From the NCBI RefSeq assembly GCF_006440775.1, contig NZ_VFTZ01000005.1, positions 1-64,000 of the forward strand: a stretch of 64,000 bases of DNA, given 5' to 3'. The notes under the pieces are model-generated. The model was not told the origin of the DNA, made no database searches, and saw nothing but the letters and a program-made list of their open reading frames with translations. Positions 16,952 through 25,638 of this stretch are shown here, piece by piece. This stretch comes from Mesorhizobium sp. B2-7-2. Its GTDB lineage: Bacteria > Pseudomonadota > Alphaproteobacteria > Rhizobiales > Rhizobiaceae. Made by a program: the position numbers and the translations under genes. Numbering within the stretch: the first letter of the stretch is position 1; every line of letters begins with the position of its first letter.

Positions 16952-16983
16952 CGGGCAGGAATCGGTCGATTGCCGCCTGCCCG
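16952..16983 (+). promoter_or_regulatory. Hairpin in the purC 5' leader
   Basis: CGGGCAGG (16952-16959) pairs with CCTGCCCG (16976-16983), and the interior can extend with AATC/GATT. It sits 21 bases before the purC start. It lacks a T tract, so it is not a terminator. A regulatory role is possible but unproven. Confidence 0.4.
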
Positions 16984-17004
16984 CAGATCCAGAGAAAAAA
17001 TCAG

Positions 17005-17799
17005 ATGAAAAATCGCCGCCGCATTTACGAAGGCAAGGCCAAGATCCTCTATGAGGGCCCTGAGCCGGGGACGCTGATCCAGTTTTTCAAGGACGATGCC
17101 ACCGCTTTCAACAAGAAGAAGCATGAAGTGGTCGATGGCAAGGGCGTGCTCAACAACCGCATTTCCGAGCACATCTTCAACCATTTGAACCGCATGGGCA
17201 TCCCGACCCATTTCATCCGCCGGCTCAACATGCGCGAGCAGCTGATCAAGGAAGTCGAGATCATCCCGCTCGAGGTGGTGGTGCGCAACGTTGCCGCCGG
17301 CTCGCTGTCCAAGCGCCTTGGCATCGAGGAAGGCACGGTGCTGCCGCGCTCGATCATCGAATTCTACTACAAGGCCGACGCGCTCGACGACCCGATGGTG
17401 TCGGAAGAGCACATCACCGCCTTCGGCTGGGCAAGCCCCCAGGAAATCGACGACATCATGGCCTTGGCCATCCGCGTCAACGACTTCCTGTCCGGCCTGT
17501 TTCTGGGCGTCGGCATCCAGCTGGTCGACTTTAAGATCGAATGCGGCCGCCTGTTCGAGGGTGACATGATGCGCATCGTCGTCGCCGACGAGATCTCGCC
17601 GGATTCCTGCCGGCTGTGGGACGTCGCCACCCAGGACAAGCTCGACAAGGACCGTTTCCGCCGCGACATGGGCGGTCTGGTCGAAGCCTATCAGGAAGTT
17701 GCCCGCCGTCTCGGCATCATCAACGAAAACGAGCCGCCGCGCCCGACGGGCCCCGTGCTCGTCGCCTCTTCCGAGGCGCCCAAGGGCCTGAAGCACTGA
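17005..17799 (+). CDS. purC: Phosphoribosylaminoimidazole-succinocarboxamide synthase
   Basis: A 264-residue SAICAR synthetase. It joins CAIR and aspartate with ATP to form SAICAR in de novo purine synthesis. The N-terminal nucleotide loop is [12 protein letters not shown]. The family signatures are [15 protein letters not shown] and [10 protein letters not shown], with the catalytic region at [11 protein letters not shown]. Length is normal. It begins a pur cluster (purC, purS, purQ) whose genes are separated by 64 bases and 2 bases. A terminator-like hairpin lies in the purC-purS gap. Confidence 0.97.
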   Translation: MKNRRRIYEGKAKILYEGPEPGTLIQFFKDDATAFNKKKHEVVDGKGVLNNRISEHIFNHLNRMGIPTHFIRRLNMREQLIKEVEIIPLEVVVRNVAAGSLSKRLGIEEGTVLPRSIIEFYYKADALDDPMVSEEHITAFGWASPQEIDDIMALAIRVNDFLSGLFLGVGIQLVDFKIECGRLFEGDMMRIVVADEISPDSCRLWDVATQDKLDKDRFRRDMGGLVEAYQEVARRLGIINENEPPRPTGPVLVASSEAPKGLKH

Positions 17800-17807
17800 A
17801 TACTGAC

Positions 17808-17836
17808 GGGCCTGCCGGACAATGGCAGGCCTTTCC
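17808..17836 (+). terminator. Terminator-like hairpin between purC and purS
   Basis: GGCCTGCC (17809-17816) pairs perfectly with GGCAGGCC (17824-17831) over a 7-base loop and is followed by TTTCCT. It lies inside an otherwise continuous pur transcript, so it may be a partial terminator or attenuator that lowers purS-purQ expression relative to purC. Confidence 0.5.
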
Positions 17837-17863
17837 TAAACGACGATCTGCCCAGGAGCATCG

Positions 17864-18103
17864 ATGAAAGCCCGTATCACCGTGACCCTCAAGAACGGCG
17901 TCCTTGACCCGCAGGGCAAGGCGATCGAGCACGCGCTCTCCGGGCTTGGCTTCGACGGCGTCGGCCAGGTGCGCCAGGGCAAGGTGTTCGACGTCGAGCT
18001 CACCGGAACCGACAAGGCCAAGGCCGAAGCCGACCTAAAGGCCATGTGCGACAAGCTTCTGGCGAACACGGTGATCGAGAACTACGCGGTGGAGATCGCC
18101 TGA
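17864..18103 (+). CDS. purS: FGAM synthase subunit PurS
   Basis: A 79-residue PurS, the small structural subunit that bridges PurL and PurQ in the three-subunit formylglycinamidine ribonucleotide synthase. It shows the usual [32 protein letters not shown] start and the conserved [11 protein letters not shown] strand. AGGAG precedes the ATG by six bases. It is followed after two bases by purQ, so they are coupled. Confidence 0.95.
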   Translation: MKARITVTLKNGVLDPQGKAIEHALSGLGFDGVGQVRQGKVFDVELTGTDKAKAEADLKAMCDKLLANTVIENYAVEIA

Positions 18104-18105
18104 CA

Positions 18106-18774
18106 ATGAAATCAGCCGTCGTCCTCCTGCCAGGCCTCAACCGCGACCGCGACATGATCGCGGCGCTGACCAAGATTTCCGGCCAGGCGCCGGCGACCGT
18201 CTGGCAGACCGACACTGAAATCCCCGATGTCGATCTGATCGCTATCCCGGGCGGCTTCTCCTTCGGCGACTATCTGCGCTGCGGCGCGATCGCGGCACGC
18301 ATGCCGGTGATGCGGGCGGTTGCTGAAAAGGCGGCCAAGGGCGTGACCGTCATCGGCGTCTGCAACGGCTTCCAGATTCTGGTCGAGGCGGGATTGCTGC
18401 CCGGCGCCCTGATGCGCAACGCCTCGCTGAAATTCGTCTGCCGGCAGGTGAAGCTCGAGATCGCCAACGCCAACACCATGTTCACCCGCCGCTACCAGCC
18501 GGGACAGATCATCCGCTCGCCGGTGGCGCATCATGACGGCAACTATTTCGCCGATGCCGAGACGCTTGCCCGGATAGAAGGCGAAGGCCAGGTGGTGTTC
18601 CGCTATGCGGAAAACACCAATCCCAACGGCTCGATCAACGACATTGCCGGCATCGTCAACGACAAGGGCAACGTGCTCGGCCTGATGCCGCATCCGGAAA
18701 ACCTGATCGAGGCGGCGCACGGCGGCGAGGACGGACGGGCGCTTTTCCAAAGCGCGCTCGGCATCGCTGCCTGA
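18106..18774 (+). CDS. purQ: FGAM synthase glutaminase subunit PurQ
   Basis: A 222-residue class I glutamine amidotransferase supplying ammonia to PurL for FGAM synthesis. The nucleophile is in GVCNGFQ (Cys about 86), with the His-Glu pair in MPHPENLIE near residue 195. The PurQ-specific N-terminus is [15 protein letters not shown], followed by [16 protein letters not shown]. It starts two bases after purS. purL is about 3 kb downstream after several unrelated genes, so it is not in the same tight unit. Confidence 0.97.
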   Translation: MKSAVVLLPGLNRDRDMIAALTKISGQAPATVWQTDTEIPDVDLIAIPGGFSFGDYLRCGAIAARMPVMRAVAEKAAKGVTVIGVCNGFQILVEAGLLPGALMRNASLKFVCRQVKLEIANANTMFTRRYQPGQIIRSPVAHHDGNYFADAETLARIEGEGQVVFRYAENTNPNGSINDIAGIVNDKGNVLGLMPHPENLIEAAHGGEDGRALFQSALGIAA

Positions 18775-18811
18775 TCCTTCAAAATTTCTAGAACTCGGGG
18801 GCGGACTGACC

Positions 18812-19222
18812 ATGAGACTGACGATTGCTCGCCTTGCTCTCCTGGCCGCCGCCGGGTTCGCCTTGGCTTCCTGCCAGTCCAGCCCCAAGACGACGCCGGT
18901 TCCCTCAGGCAAGAGCGCCTCGCTGCTCGCCATGGAACAGGTCGCGATCGCTGCGCACAAATGCTGGATCGCCAGCAAGGATCCGGCCTTCAAATCCTAC
19001 CAGATGGCCAACGAGCTCAATTCCTACAGCGGCACGCCGCGCTTCCTGCTGGTACCCGCCAAGCATTATGGCGGCAAGCCGCTGCTGGTCGTGCAGGCGC
19101 AGGGCAATTCCAGCCGCGTCGATGCCTTCGGGCCGCTGATGAACGAGCCGCTCGGCGCGCGCATCGGTTCCGATCTCGCCCGCTGGCAGGCCGGCAACCC
19201 GTCCTGCGCGGCTGCCGCCTGA
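18812..19222 (+). CDS. Putative lipoprotein, hypothetical
   Basis: A 136-residue protein with a lipoprotein signal peptide: a basic start, a hydrophobic stretch and the lipobox LASC, so Cys20 would be lipidated. Mature residues are hydrophilic with two further Cys (CWIASKD and NPSCAAAA) that may form a disulfide. I do not recognise a family. It follows purQ by 37 bases and precedes a membrane protein gene by 7 bases. GGGGGCGGA lies before the ATG. Confidence 0.75.
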   Translation: MRLTIARLALLAAAGFALASCQSSPKTTPVPSGKSASLLAMEQVAIAAHKCWIASKDPAFKSYQMANELNSYSGTPRFLLVPAKHYGGKPLLVVQAQGNSSRVDAFGPLMNEPLGARIGSDLARWQAGNPSCAAAA

Positions 19223-19229
19223 GGTTGCC

Positions 19230-19895
19230 ATGGCCCGGTTCCTGCAGGCCGCGGGACTGGTTATCGGGCTGATTGCGCTTGTCCTGCAATTCGCCATTAC
19301 CATCCCGGCGTCAATGGCGGCCGGACGCAGCCTGCCCGGCTCGATCGTCTTCTATTTCAGCTTCTTCACCATCCTGACCAACATCGCCGCTGTAATGGTG
19401 CACGCCTCGCTGCTGTCACCCGCCGGCTATGCGTGGTTCCCGGCCTTTGCCGGACCGCGGACGCGGACTGGCGTAGCCGTGGCCATGACTCTGGTTTTCA
19501 TCGTCTACACCACGGTTCTGGCGAGGCTCTGGCAGCCGCAGGGTTTGTTCCTGCTCTGCGACGTCCTCTTGCACTATGTGACGCCGGCGCTGTTCGTGCT
19601 GTGGTGGCTGGTGGCGGGCGCCGATGGCAGGCGGCAGTGGAGCGACATCGCCTGGTGGATGATCTACCCGGTCGCCTATCTCGCCTACGCGCTGATACGC
19701 GCGTCCTTCACTGGCGAAGTACCCTACCCATTCCTCGACGTCGCCAAGAACGGCGCGGCCAGCGTTGCCGTTTCGGCGCTCGGCGTCACGGCCCTGTTCA
19801 TCGCATTGAGCGTGCTCGCCGTGCATGTCGATCACGGCATCGGCCGGCTGCGGAGAAAGCCCGCAACCCGCGTCCAATCGAGCCGCCGCTGGTAG
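19230..19895 (+). CDS. Pr6Pr family membrane protein
   Basis: A 221-residue integral membrane protein with six predicted hydrophobic segments. It has a Pr6Pr (FAR-17a/AIG1-like) organisation: YFSFFTILTNIAAVMVHAS after TM2 and the conserved VLLHYVTPALFVLWWL and IYPVAYLAYALIRA segments. The function of the bacterial family is unknown. GAGGTTGCC precedes the ATG. It is separated by 7 bases from the lipoprotein gene and converges on the DUF1127 gene three bases away. Confidence 0.85.
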   Translation: MARFLQAAGLVIGLIALVLQFAITIPASMAAGRSLPGSIVFYFSFFTILTNIAAVMVHASLLSPAGYAWFPAFAGPRTRTGVAVAMTLVFIVYTTVLARLWQPQGLFLLCDVLLHYVTPALFVLWWLVAGADGRRQWSDIAWWMIYPVAYLAYALIRASFTGEVPYPFLDVAKNGAASVAVSALGVTALFIALSVLAVHVDHGIGRLRRKPATRVQSSRRW

Positions 19896-19898
19896 GCA

Positions 19899-20147
19899 TC
19901 ACTCCCAGAACGCCCTGATGCCTTCGCGATGGGCATCGCAGCGCGAGATGCCGATATCCTTCAACTGATCGTCCGTCATCTCCATGAGCGCGAGGCGGCC
20001 GCGCCTGCGCTCCAGCATGCGGTCGATCTGCCTTACGATGGAACGGAGCACAACCGCCATACGACCGGCGAAACCGCGACGGGCCAAGAGCTCGACCTGC
20101 GCGCGAAAAGCTGGGCTATCGTGTCGAATTGTGTCGATTGTATCCAT
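19899..20147 (-). CDS. DUF1127 small protein
   Basis: An 82-residue Arg-rich protein with a C-terminal DUF1127 motif: RGRLALMEMTDDQLKDIGISRCDAHRE. The N-terminal half is basic and helical. Family members in rhizobia are small RNA-binding-like proteins affecting stress and metabolism (family knowledge). ATG 20147 is the best start. It is divergent from a MocR-type regulator gene at 20239 with a 91-base gap, the usual layout for a MocR regulator and its target, so it is a candidate target. Confidence 0.85.
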   Translation of the reverse strand: MDTIDTIRHDSPAFRAQVELLARRGFAGRMAVVLRSIVRQIDRMLERRRGRLALMEMTDDQLKDIGISRCDAHREGIRAFWE

Positions 20148-20238
20148 TGCCGTTCTGCCTTGTCTCGATTGTACCTTATCAATCGCGAGGTTGATATGAA
20201 TTGACTCGTCGCACGGTGCAATATAGAAAATTGTCACC

Positions 20239-21648
20239 ATGACAAATTGGCTCCCCGATCTTTCCTCCGGCTCCGGTCCGCTCTATCAGCGCCTTGCTGA
20301 CAGCATTGAGTCAGATATCGACAAGGGCGTCATCGATGCCGGTGCAAAACTGCCGCCGCAGCGCGACCTCGCCTATGACATCGGCACGACCGTCGGCACC
20401 ATCGGCAGGGCCTATCAGCTGCTGCGCGAGCGCGGTCTGGTGAGTGGCGAGGTCGGCCGCGGCACCTATGTGCTCGGCCAGCGCGCCGCAGACCCGAAGC
20501 CGGATTTGGAACCTGCCATCCAGGGCACGCGCCCCATCGATGCGCCGAGCGGCAAGCTGCGCTTCGACAGCACCGCCGCGCCCGATGTCGGCCAGGGCGC
20601 GGTGATTGCCGACATGCTGGCACGCACGGCGCAGGAGCATCCGCACGACATTTCGAGCTACACGCGGGATTTTCCCGAACGCTGGTACGAAGCCGGAAGC
20701 CGCTGGCTCACGCGCAATGCCTTCCACCCCTCGCTCGATTCGATCGTGCCGACGCTGGGCACGCATGCCGCGGTCATGGCGGCGATCGCGGCGCTGACCA
20801 TGCCCGGCGACTACGTGGTCTTCGAGCATCTCACCTATTCGCAGATCGCGCGCAGCGCCGGGCTGATCGGCCGCCGCACGGCGTTGGTTTCGACCGACGA
20901 CGATGGCATCGACCCTGACGATTTCGAGCGTGTCTGCGCGCAAAAACATCCAAAGCTGATGTTCCTGATGCCGACCGCGAAGAACCCGACGCTGGTGACG
21001 CTGTCGGCGGAGCGGCGGCAGGCGATCGCAAAGATCGCGCGCGAATACAATGTCGCGCTGATCGAGGACGATCTTTACGGCGAGCTCACCGACGACCCGA
21101 CGCCGCTGCTGACCGAATACGCGCCCGAGCGCACGATCGTCGCCGGCGGCCTGTCGAAGTCGGTCGCGGCGGGCGTGCGCGGCGGCTGGCTTTCCTGCCC
21201 GCCGGCCTACCGCCACCGCATCCGTGTCGCCCACAAGATGATGACCGGCGGCCTGCCTTTCCTGCTGGCCGAGGTCGGCACGCGGCTGGTGATGTCGGGG
21301 CAGGCGGGCGAGATCCGCAAGCGCTGCATTGGCGAAATCCAGGCGCGCCTCGCCATCGTGCGCGAAGTGCTGGCGGGTTTTGATTTCAAGGCGCGCGACA
21401 ACGTGCCCTTCGTCTGGCTGACCTTGCCGGACCCGTGGCTGTCCGGCACTTTCAAGAACGCCTGCCTGGCGCAAGGCGTGCTCATCGACGACGAGGACGA
21501 GTTCAAGGCCGGCCGCTCCGAGCAGGTTTTTCACGGCGTGCGCTTTGGCGTGTCGCAGCCGCGGCAAAGCAAGGATGTCGCCGGCGGCGTCGCCGTCATC
21601 CGCCGCCTGCTCGACGAAGGCCGCGCCGGCTACGACAGTTTTTCCTGA
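20239..21648 (+). CDS. MocR-type GntR/aminotransferase transcriptional regulator
   Basis: A 469-residue MocR-subfamily regulator. An N-terminal GntR winged helix (residues about 12-80, LYQRLADSIESDIDKGVI and LPPQRDLAYDIGTTVGTIGRAYQLLRERGLV) is fused to a PLP-binding class I aminotransferase-like domain. The PLP lysine is probably in GGLSKSVAAGVRGGWL. It lacks obvious signs of being an active aminotransferase or not; regulators in this family bind PLP as a ligand. It probably controls its divergent neighbour, the DUF1127 gene. The ligand and target are unknown. Confidence 0.9.
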   Translation: MTNWLPDLSSGSGPLYQRLADSIESDIDKGVIDAGAKLPPQRDLAYDIGTTVGTIGRAYQLLRERGLVSGEVGRGTYVLGQRAADPKPDLEPAIQGTRPIDAPSGKLRFDSTAAPDVGQGAVIADMLARTAQEHPHDISSYTRDFPERWYEAGSRWLTRNAFHPSLDSIVPTLGTHAAVMAAIAALTMPGDYVVFEHLTYSQIARSAGLIGRRTALVSTDDDGIDPDDFERVCAQKHPKLMFLMPTAKNPTLVTLSAERRQAIAKIAREYNVALIEDDLYGELTDDPTPLLTEYAPERTIVAGGLSKSVAAGVRGGWLSCPPAYRHRIRVAHKMMTGGLPFLLAEVGTRLVMSGQAGEIRKRCIGEIQARLAIVREVLAGFDFKARDNVPFVWLTLPDPWLSGTFKNACLAQGVLIDDEDEFKAGRSEQVFHGVRFGVSQPRQSKDVAGGVAVIRRLLDEGRAGYDSFS

Positions 21649-21797
21649 TCAAGCTGGCGAGCTCTAGGCCCTGACCTCCGCCGGCAGGGGCAGTTTTCCG
21701 GCTTTTTTCGTCATCCGGTGGGGTGTATCGCGCGAAAGCTTGCGATAAGAGGAGACTCAAAGCAACTCCCCTCTCCCACGGACAAAAATCGCCGCTC

Positions 21798-24029
21798 ATG
21801 ACCATTTCGAATTCCGTGCCGATCACTCCCGAGCTCGTCGCCGCGCATGGGCTGAAGCCGGACGAATACCAGCGCATTCTCGATCTGGTCGGCCGCGAGC
21901 CAAGCTTCACCGAGCTCGGCATCTTCTCGGCGATGTGGAACGAGCACTGCTCCTACAAGTCCTCCAAGAAATGGCTGCGCACGCTGCCGACCAGCGGCCC
22001 GCAGGTCATCCAGGGTCCGGGCGAAAATGCCGGCGTGGTCGACATCGGCGACGGCGACTGCGTCGTCTTCAAGATGGAGAGCCATAACCACCCCTCCTAC
22101 ATCGAACCTTATCAGGGTGCCGCGACCGGCGTCGGCGGCATCCTGCGCGACGTCTTCACCATGGGCGCGCGGCCGGTGGCGGCAATGAACGCGCTGCGCT
22201 TCGGCGCGCCGGATCACCCCAAGACCCGGCACCTTGTCGCGGGCGTGGTTTCGGGCGTCGGCGGCTACGGCAATTCCTTCGGCGTGCCGACCGTCGGCGG
22301 CGAGGTCAATTTCGATGCCCGCTACAACGGCAACATTCTGGTCAACGCCTTCGCGGCGGGTCTTGCCAAGACCAACGCCATCTTCCTGTCCCAGGCCAAG
22401 GGCGTCGGCCTGCCGGTCGTCTATCTCGGCGCCAAGACCGGGCGCGACGGTGTCGGCGGCGCCACCATGGCCTCGGCCGAATTCGACGATAAGATCGAGG
22501 AGAAGCGCCCGACCGTGCAGGTCGGCGATCCCTTCACCGAAAAATGCCTGCTGGAGGCCTGTCTCGAGCTGATGGCGTCGGGCGCCGTCATCGCCATCCA
22601 GGACATGGGTGCGGCCGGCCTCACCTGCTCGGCCGTCGAGATGGGCGCCAAGGGCGATCTCGGCATCGAGCTCGACCTCGACAAGGTGCCGGTGCGCGAG
22701 GAGCGCATGAGCGCCTATGAGATGATGCTGTCGGAAAGCCAGGAGCGCATGCTGATGGTGCTGCGCCCCGAGAAGGAAGAGGAAGCCGAGGCGATCTTCC
22801 GCAAATGGGGTCTCGACTTCGCCATTGTCGGCAAGACCACCGATGACCTGCGCTTCCGCGTCATCCATCAGGGCGACGAGGTCGCCAACCTGCCGATCAA
22901 GGAACTGGGCGACGAGGCGCCGGAATATGACCGCCCCTGGGTCGAGGCGAAGAAACCAACGCCGCTTGCCGCGAACGACGCGCCGAAGGCCGATGTCGCC
23001 GACGCGTTGCTCAAGATGCTGGGGGGACCGGATCTCTCCTCGCGCCGCTGGGTGTGGGAGCAGTATGACACGCTGATCCAGGGCAATTCGCTACAGCTGC
23101 CCGGCGGCGATGCCGGCGTCGTGCGCGTCGAAGGTCACCCGACCAAGGCGCTGGCCTTCTCCTCCGACGTCACTCCGCGCTACTGCGAGGCCGACCCTTA
23201 CGAAGGCGGCAAGCAGGCCGTGGCCGAATGCTGGCGCAACCTGACGGCGACCGGCGCCTTGCCGCTTGCCGCCACCGACAACCTCAATTTCGGCAATCCG
23301 GAGCGGCCCGAGATCATGGGCCAGTTGGTGGGCGCCATCAAAGGGATCGGTGATGCCTGCCGCGCTCTCGGCTTCCCGATCGTGTCCGGCAATGTCTCGC
23401 TCTACAACGAGACGAACGGCCGCGGCATCCTGCCGACGCCGACGATCGGCGGCGTCGGCCTCATCGCCGACTGGTCGAAGATGGCGCGCATCGGCTTTGC
23501 CGCCGAGGGCCAGATGATCGTGCTGGTCGGCGCGCCGCCAACATGGGGCAGCCATCTCGGCCAGTCCGCCTATATGCGTGACATCCATGGCCGCGCCGAC
23601 GGTCCGCCGCCGCCCGTCGACCTCGCGCATGAGAAGCGCGTCGGCGACCATGTGCGCTCGCTGATCGCTTCCGGCGTCGTGACATCGGCCCACGATGTCT
23701 CCGACGGCGGCCTGGCGATCGCGCTCGCCGAAATGGCGATGGCCTCCGGCATCGGCGCCACCATCCCCGGCCTCACCGGCACCGACCCGATTCCGGTCTG
23801 GTTCGGCGAGGACCAGGGCCGCTATCTGCTGACGCTTTCGATCGATCCGCAAAGCGGCGAATGGGACAGGATCCGCGATGCGCAGGGCAAGCTCGGCATC
23901 TTCGCGCCGTGGATCGGCACCACCGGCGGACTTGAATTGAAGCTGGGTGACGCGCGGCCGATCCCGGTCAGTGAATTGACCGCCGCTCATGAGGGCTGGT
24001 TCCCACGCTTCATGGACCAGGCCAGTTGA
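21798..24029 (+). CDS. purL: FGAM synthase subunit PurL
   Basis: A 743-residue PurL, the catalytic subunit of FGAM synthase that pairs with PurS and PurQ. It starts at ATG 21798, giving the family N-terminus [18 protein letters not shown]. Signatures include [39 protein letters not shown] and the second AIRS half with [10 protein letters not shown] and VSLYNETNG. Length is normal for the short bacterial type without a fused glutaminase domain. The ribosome binding site is weak. bolA follows after a small membrane protein gene and a repeat block. Confidence 0.97.
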   Translation: MTISNSVPITPELVAAHGLKPDEYQRILDLVGREPSFTELGIFSAMWNEHCSYKSSKKWLRTLPTSGPQVIQGPGENAGVVDIGDGDCVVFKMESHNHPSYIEPYQGAATGVGGILRDVFTMGARPVAAMNALRFGAPDHPKTRHLVAGVVSGVGGYGNSFGVPTVGGEVNFDARYNGNILVNAFAAGLAKTNAIFLSQAKGVGLPVVYLGAKTGRDGVGGATMASAEFDDKIEEKRPTVQVGDPFTEKCLLEACLELMASGAVIAIQDMGAAGLTCSAVEMGAKGDLGIELDLDKVPVREERMSAYEMMLSESQERMLMVLRPEKEEEAEAIFRKWGLDFAIVGKTTDDLRFRVIHQGDEVANLPIKELGDEAPEYDRPWVEAKKPTPLAANDAPKADVADALLKMLGGPDLSSRRWVWEQYDTLIQGNSLQLPGGDAGVVRVEGHPTKALAFSSDVTPRYCEADPYEGGKQAVAECWRNLTATGALPLAATDNLNFGNPERPEIMGQLVGAIKGIGDACRALGFPIVSGNVSLYNETNGRGILPTPTIGGVGLIADWSKMARIGFAAEGQMIVLVGAPPTWGSHLGQSAYMRDIHGRADGPPPPVDLAHEKRVGDHVRSLIASGVVTSAHDVSDGGLAIALAEMAMASGIGATIPGLTGTDPIPVWFGEDQGRYLLTLSIDPQSGEWDRIRDAQGKLGIFAPWIGTTGGLELKLGDARPIPVSELTAAHEGWFPRFMDQAS

Positions 24030-24031
24030 CC

Positions 24032-24136
24032 AGAAGCATGTCTCCCGAAAGTGTGCAGCGGTTTCGGGAAAAAGACATGCTTACAACAAGCGACTTAAAT
24101 CATGTCGCATAAATCCTTTTTTATGCGACATGATTT
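24032..24136. repeat. Rhizobial GCGGTTTCGGG repeat plus perfect palindrome
   Basis: The first part (about 24032-24083) is an imperfect palindrome with GAAGCATGTCTCCCGAAA and GGGAAAAAGACATGC arms. The second is a perfect 17-bp inverted repeat, 24097-24113 against 24120-24136, with a TCCTTT loop. The ATG of the next gene is inside the palindrome. Element members of this family are scattered across the window. Confidence 0.8.
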
Positions 24137-24650
24137 AACCGCCAGGGCGCTGATTGCAGTCGTCTTCTGGCCGTCCCTGTTCTTCTTCTGGTTTCTCGGC
24201 CCGTTCGTCCTGTTCCTATTGTCGACGACCTCGAGCGAGGTCTGCCCGCGGCTGGAAACCCGCGCCGAGTTCCTGGCGGCGGCAAACGGCACGCTGCCGA
24301 TGCTCATCTTGCAGACTCTGGTCTACGCAGTTCCAATCGCCTGCCTCGTGCTGTGGAACAGGCTTTCTCCGGAGCCGGCGCGGGCAAGGCACATCGCAAC
24401 CTGCATGAAACTCTTTGCCGTCGCCGCGGTGGTCGGGGCGGTTTGGGACTATGGCTCGTCTTTGATCTGCGACGGCTACGGTCAGGCTTTCTTCTCAGCC
24501 GCATGGCGGATGACGAGCTATCTTCCGATCGTCAGCCTGCTGATCAACATCCCGCTCTACGTGCTGGTCTTCAGCCTCGGCCGCGCGTATTCGACGCGCG
24601 ATGACATCACCGAAGACGGCGTGGTTCATCCGAGCCAGGAGAATTCTTAG
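24102..24650 (+). CDS. Hypothetical membrane protein
   Basis: A 182-residue protein with four hydrophobic segments (near residues 14-42, 66-83, 101-120, and 138-160) and hydrophilic ends. No family recognised. Its start is uncertain: ATG 24102 and ATG 24123 both lie in a palindromic repeat and neither has a ribosome binding site, so the first seven residues may be repeat-derived. It lies between purL and bolA. Possibly a real but lineage-specific gene. Confidence 0.6.
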   Translation: MSHKSFFMRHDLTARALIAVVFWPSLFFFWFLGPFVLFLLSTTSSEVCPRLETRAEFLAAANGTLPMLILQTLVYAVPIACLVLWNRLSPEPARARHIATCMKLFAVAAVVGAVWDYGSSLICDGYGQAFFSAAWRMTSYLPIVSLLINIPLYVLVFSLGRAYSTRDDITEDGVVHPSQENS

Positions 24651-24751
24651 GCTTCCTCCTGCGACGGAACGGCTTCAATCCGGGCTGGAAAGGTTCTAGG
24701 CTCACCCCGAGTCACACCACACAGCCTGCCCGCTTGAAACAGGATTTTGCC

Positions 24752-24985
24752 ATGGCAATGGATGCCCACGACATCGAAAAACTGATCAAGGAAGGCATTC
24801 CGGACGCCAGGGTGACGATCCGCGATCTGGCCGGCGACGGCGACCACTACGCGGCCGAAGTGGTGGCCGAGAGTTTCCGCGGCAAGAGCCGCGTCCAGCA
24901 GCACCAGATGGTCTATGACGCGCTGAAGGGCAAGATGGGCGGCGTGCTGCATGCTCTGGCGCTGCAGACCGGCGTTCCGGACTGA
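24752..24985 (+). CDS. bolA: BolA family protein
   Basis: A 77-residue BolA-type protein of the short class that pairs with monothiol glutaredoxins. It has the class-II KH-like fold pattern: [45 protein letters not shown]. The conserved His is in QQHQMVY and can bind an Fe-S cluster with Grx4 (family knowledge). It is followed about 175 bases later by the CGFS glutaredoxin gene, its expected partner. ATG 24752 has AGGA ten bases upstream; an ATG at 24758 is an alternative. Confidence 0.9.
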   Translation: MAMDAHDIEKLIKEGIPDARVTIRDLAGDGDHYAAEVVAESFRGKSRVQQHQMVYDALKGKMGGVLHALALQTGVPD

Positions 24986-25160
24986 AGGTTGCTTCGCTTC
25001 CGCTACCGGCGTGCCCGCAAGTGGCGGCTTGGCCCAAAATCGCGTTATCCCTTGCGCCATTGGGCCAGCGTCACGGCTAACGTCTTGTTTCAGCCAACCT
25101 ATGGGTTTATTTGAAGGACATGCTTCGAGCCTGACTCCCACAGGCATGAAAGGATTGTCC

Positions 25161-25496
25161 ATGACCGGCATCAACGACTACATCGACAATGAAGTGAAGA
25201 GCAACGACGTCGTGCTCTTCATGAAGGGCACGCCCGGTTTCCCGCAATGCGGGTTCTCCGGCCAGGTGGTGCAGATCCTCGACTATATCGGGGCCGACTA
25301 CAAAGGCGTGAACGTGCTCGACTCGGCCGAACTGCGCCAGGGCATCAAGGATTATTCCAACTGGCCGACCATCCCGCAGCTCTATGTGAAGGGCGAATTC
25401 GTCGGCGGTTGCGACATCGTGCGCGAGATGTTCCAGGCCGGTGAATTGCAGGATTTCCTGGTCGAAAAGGGCGTCAGCGTCAAAGGCGCCGCCTGA
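25161..25496 (+). CDS. grxD: Monothiol glutaredoxin, CGFS type (Grx4)
   Basis: A 111-residue Grx4-family monothiol glutaredoxin that carries or delivers Fe-S clusters. It has the active-site CGFS (residues 30-33), the [21 protein letters not shown] segment and glutathione-binding WPTIPQ. It is in the standard alphaproteobacterial order purL-bolA-grxD. ATG 25161 follows AAAGGA. It probably works with the BolA protein and the suf operon further along. Confidence 0.95.
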   Translation: MTGINDYIDNEVKSNDVVLFMKGTPGFPQCGFSGQVVQILDYIGADYKGVNVLDSAELRQGIKDYSNWPTIPQLYVKGEFVGGCDIVREMFQAGELQDFLVEKGVSVKGAA

Positions 25497-25561
25497 TCGG
25501 ACTGCGTCGGCGATCGGCCGGCGGACACTAACTTCCGGGGCCGCCCCACCTCGGCATTGTA

Positions 25562-25579
25562 GTTCTCGGATTTGAGAAC
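25562..25579. promoter_or_regulatory. Perfect GTTCTC-N6-GAGAAC palindrome
   Basis: GTTCTC (25562-25567), six bases, and GAGAAC (25574-25579) make a perfect inverted repeat 59 bases before the GTG of the transporter gene. It could be an operator for that gene. There is no nearby regulator gene. The grxD terminator follows immediately, so the site may lie upstream of the transporter's promoter. Confidence 0.3.
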
Positions 25580-25590
25580 GAGACGAATGG

Positions 25591-25620
25591 ATGCGCCGGT
25601 AATCCGGCGCATGTTCGTTT
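25591..25620 (+). terminator. Terminator after grxD
   Basis: ATGCGCCGG (25591-25599), TAAT loop, CCGGCGCAT (25604-25612), then GTTCGTTT. It is a 9-bp perfect stem 95 bases after the grxD stop, with a moderate T-rich tail. Confidence 0.75.
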
Positions 25621-25638
25621 GAAGAATCGGATTTCGCG

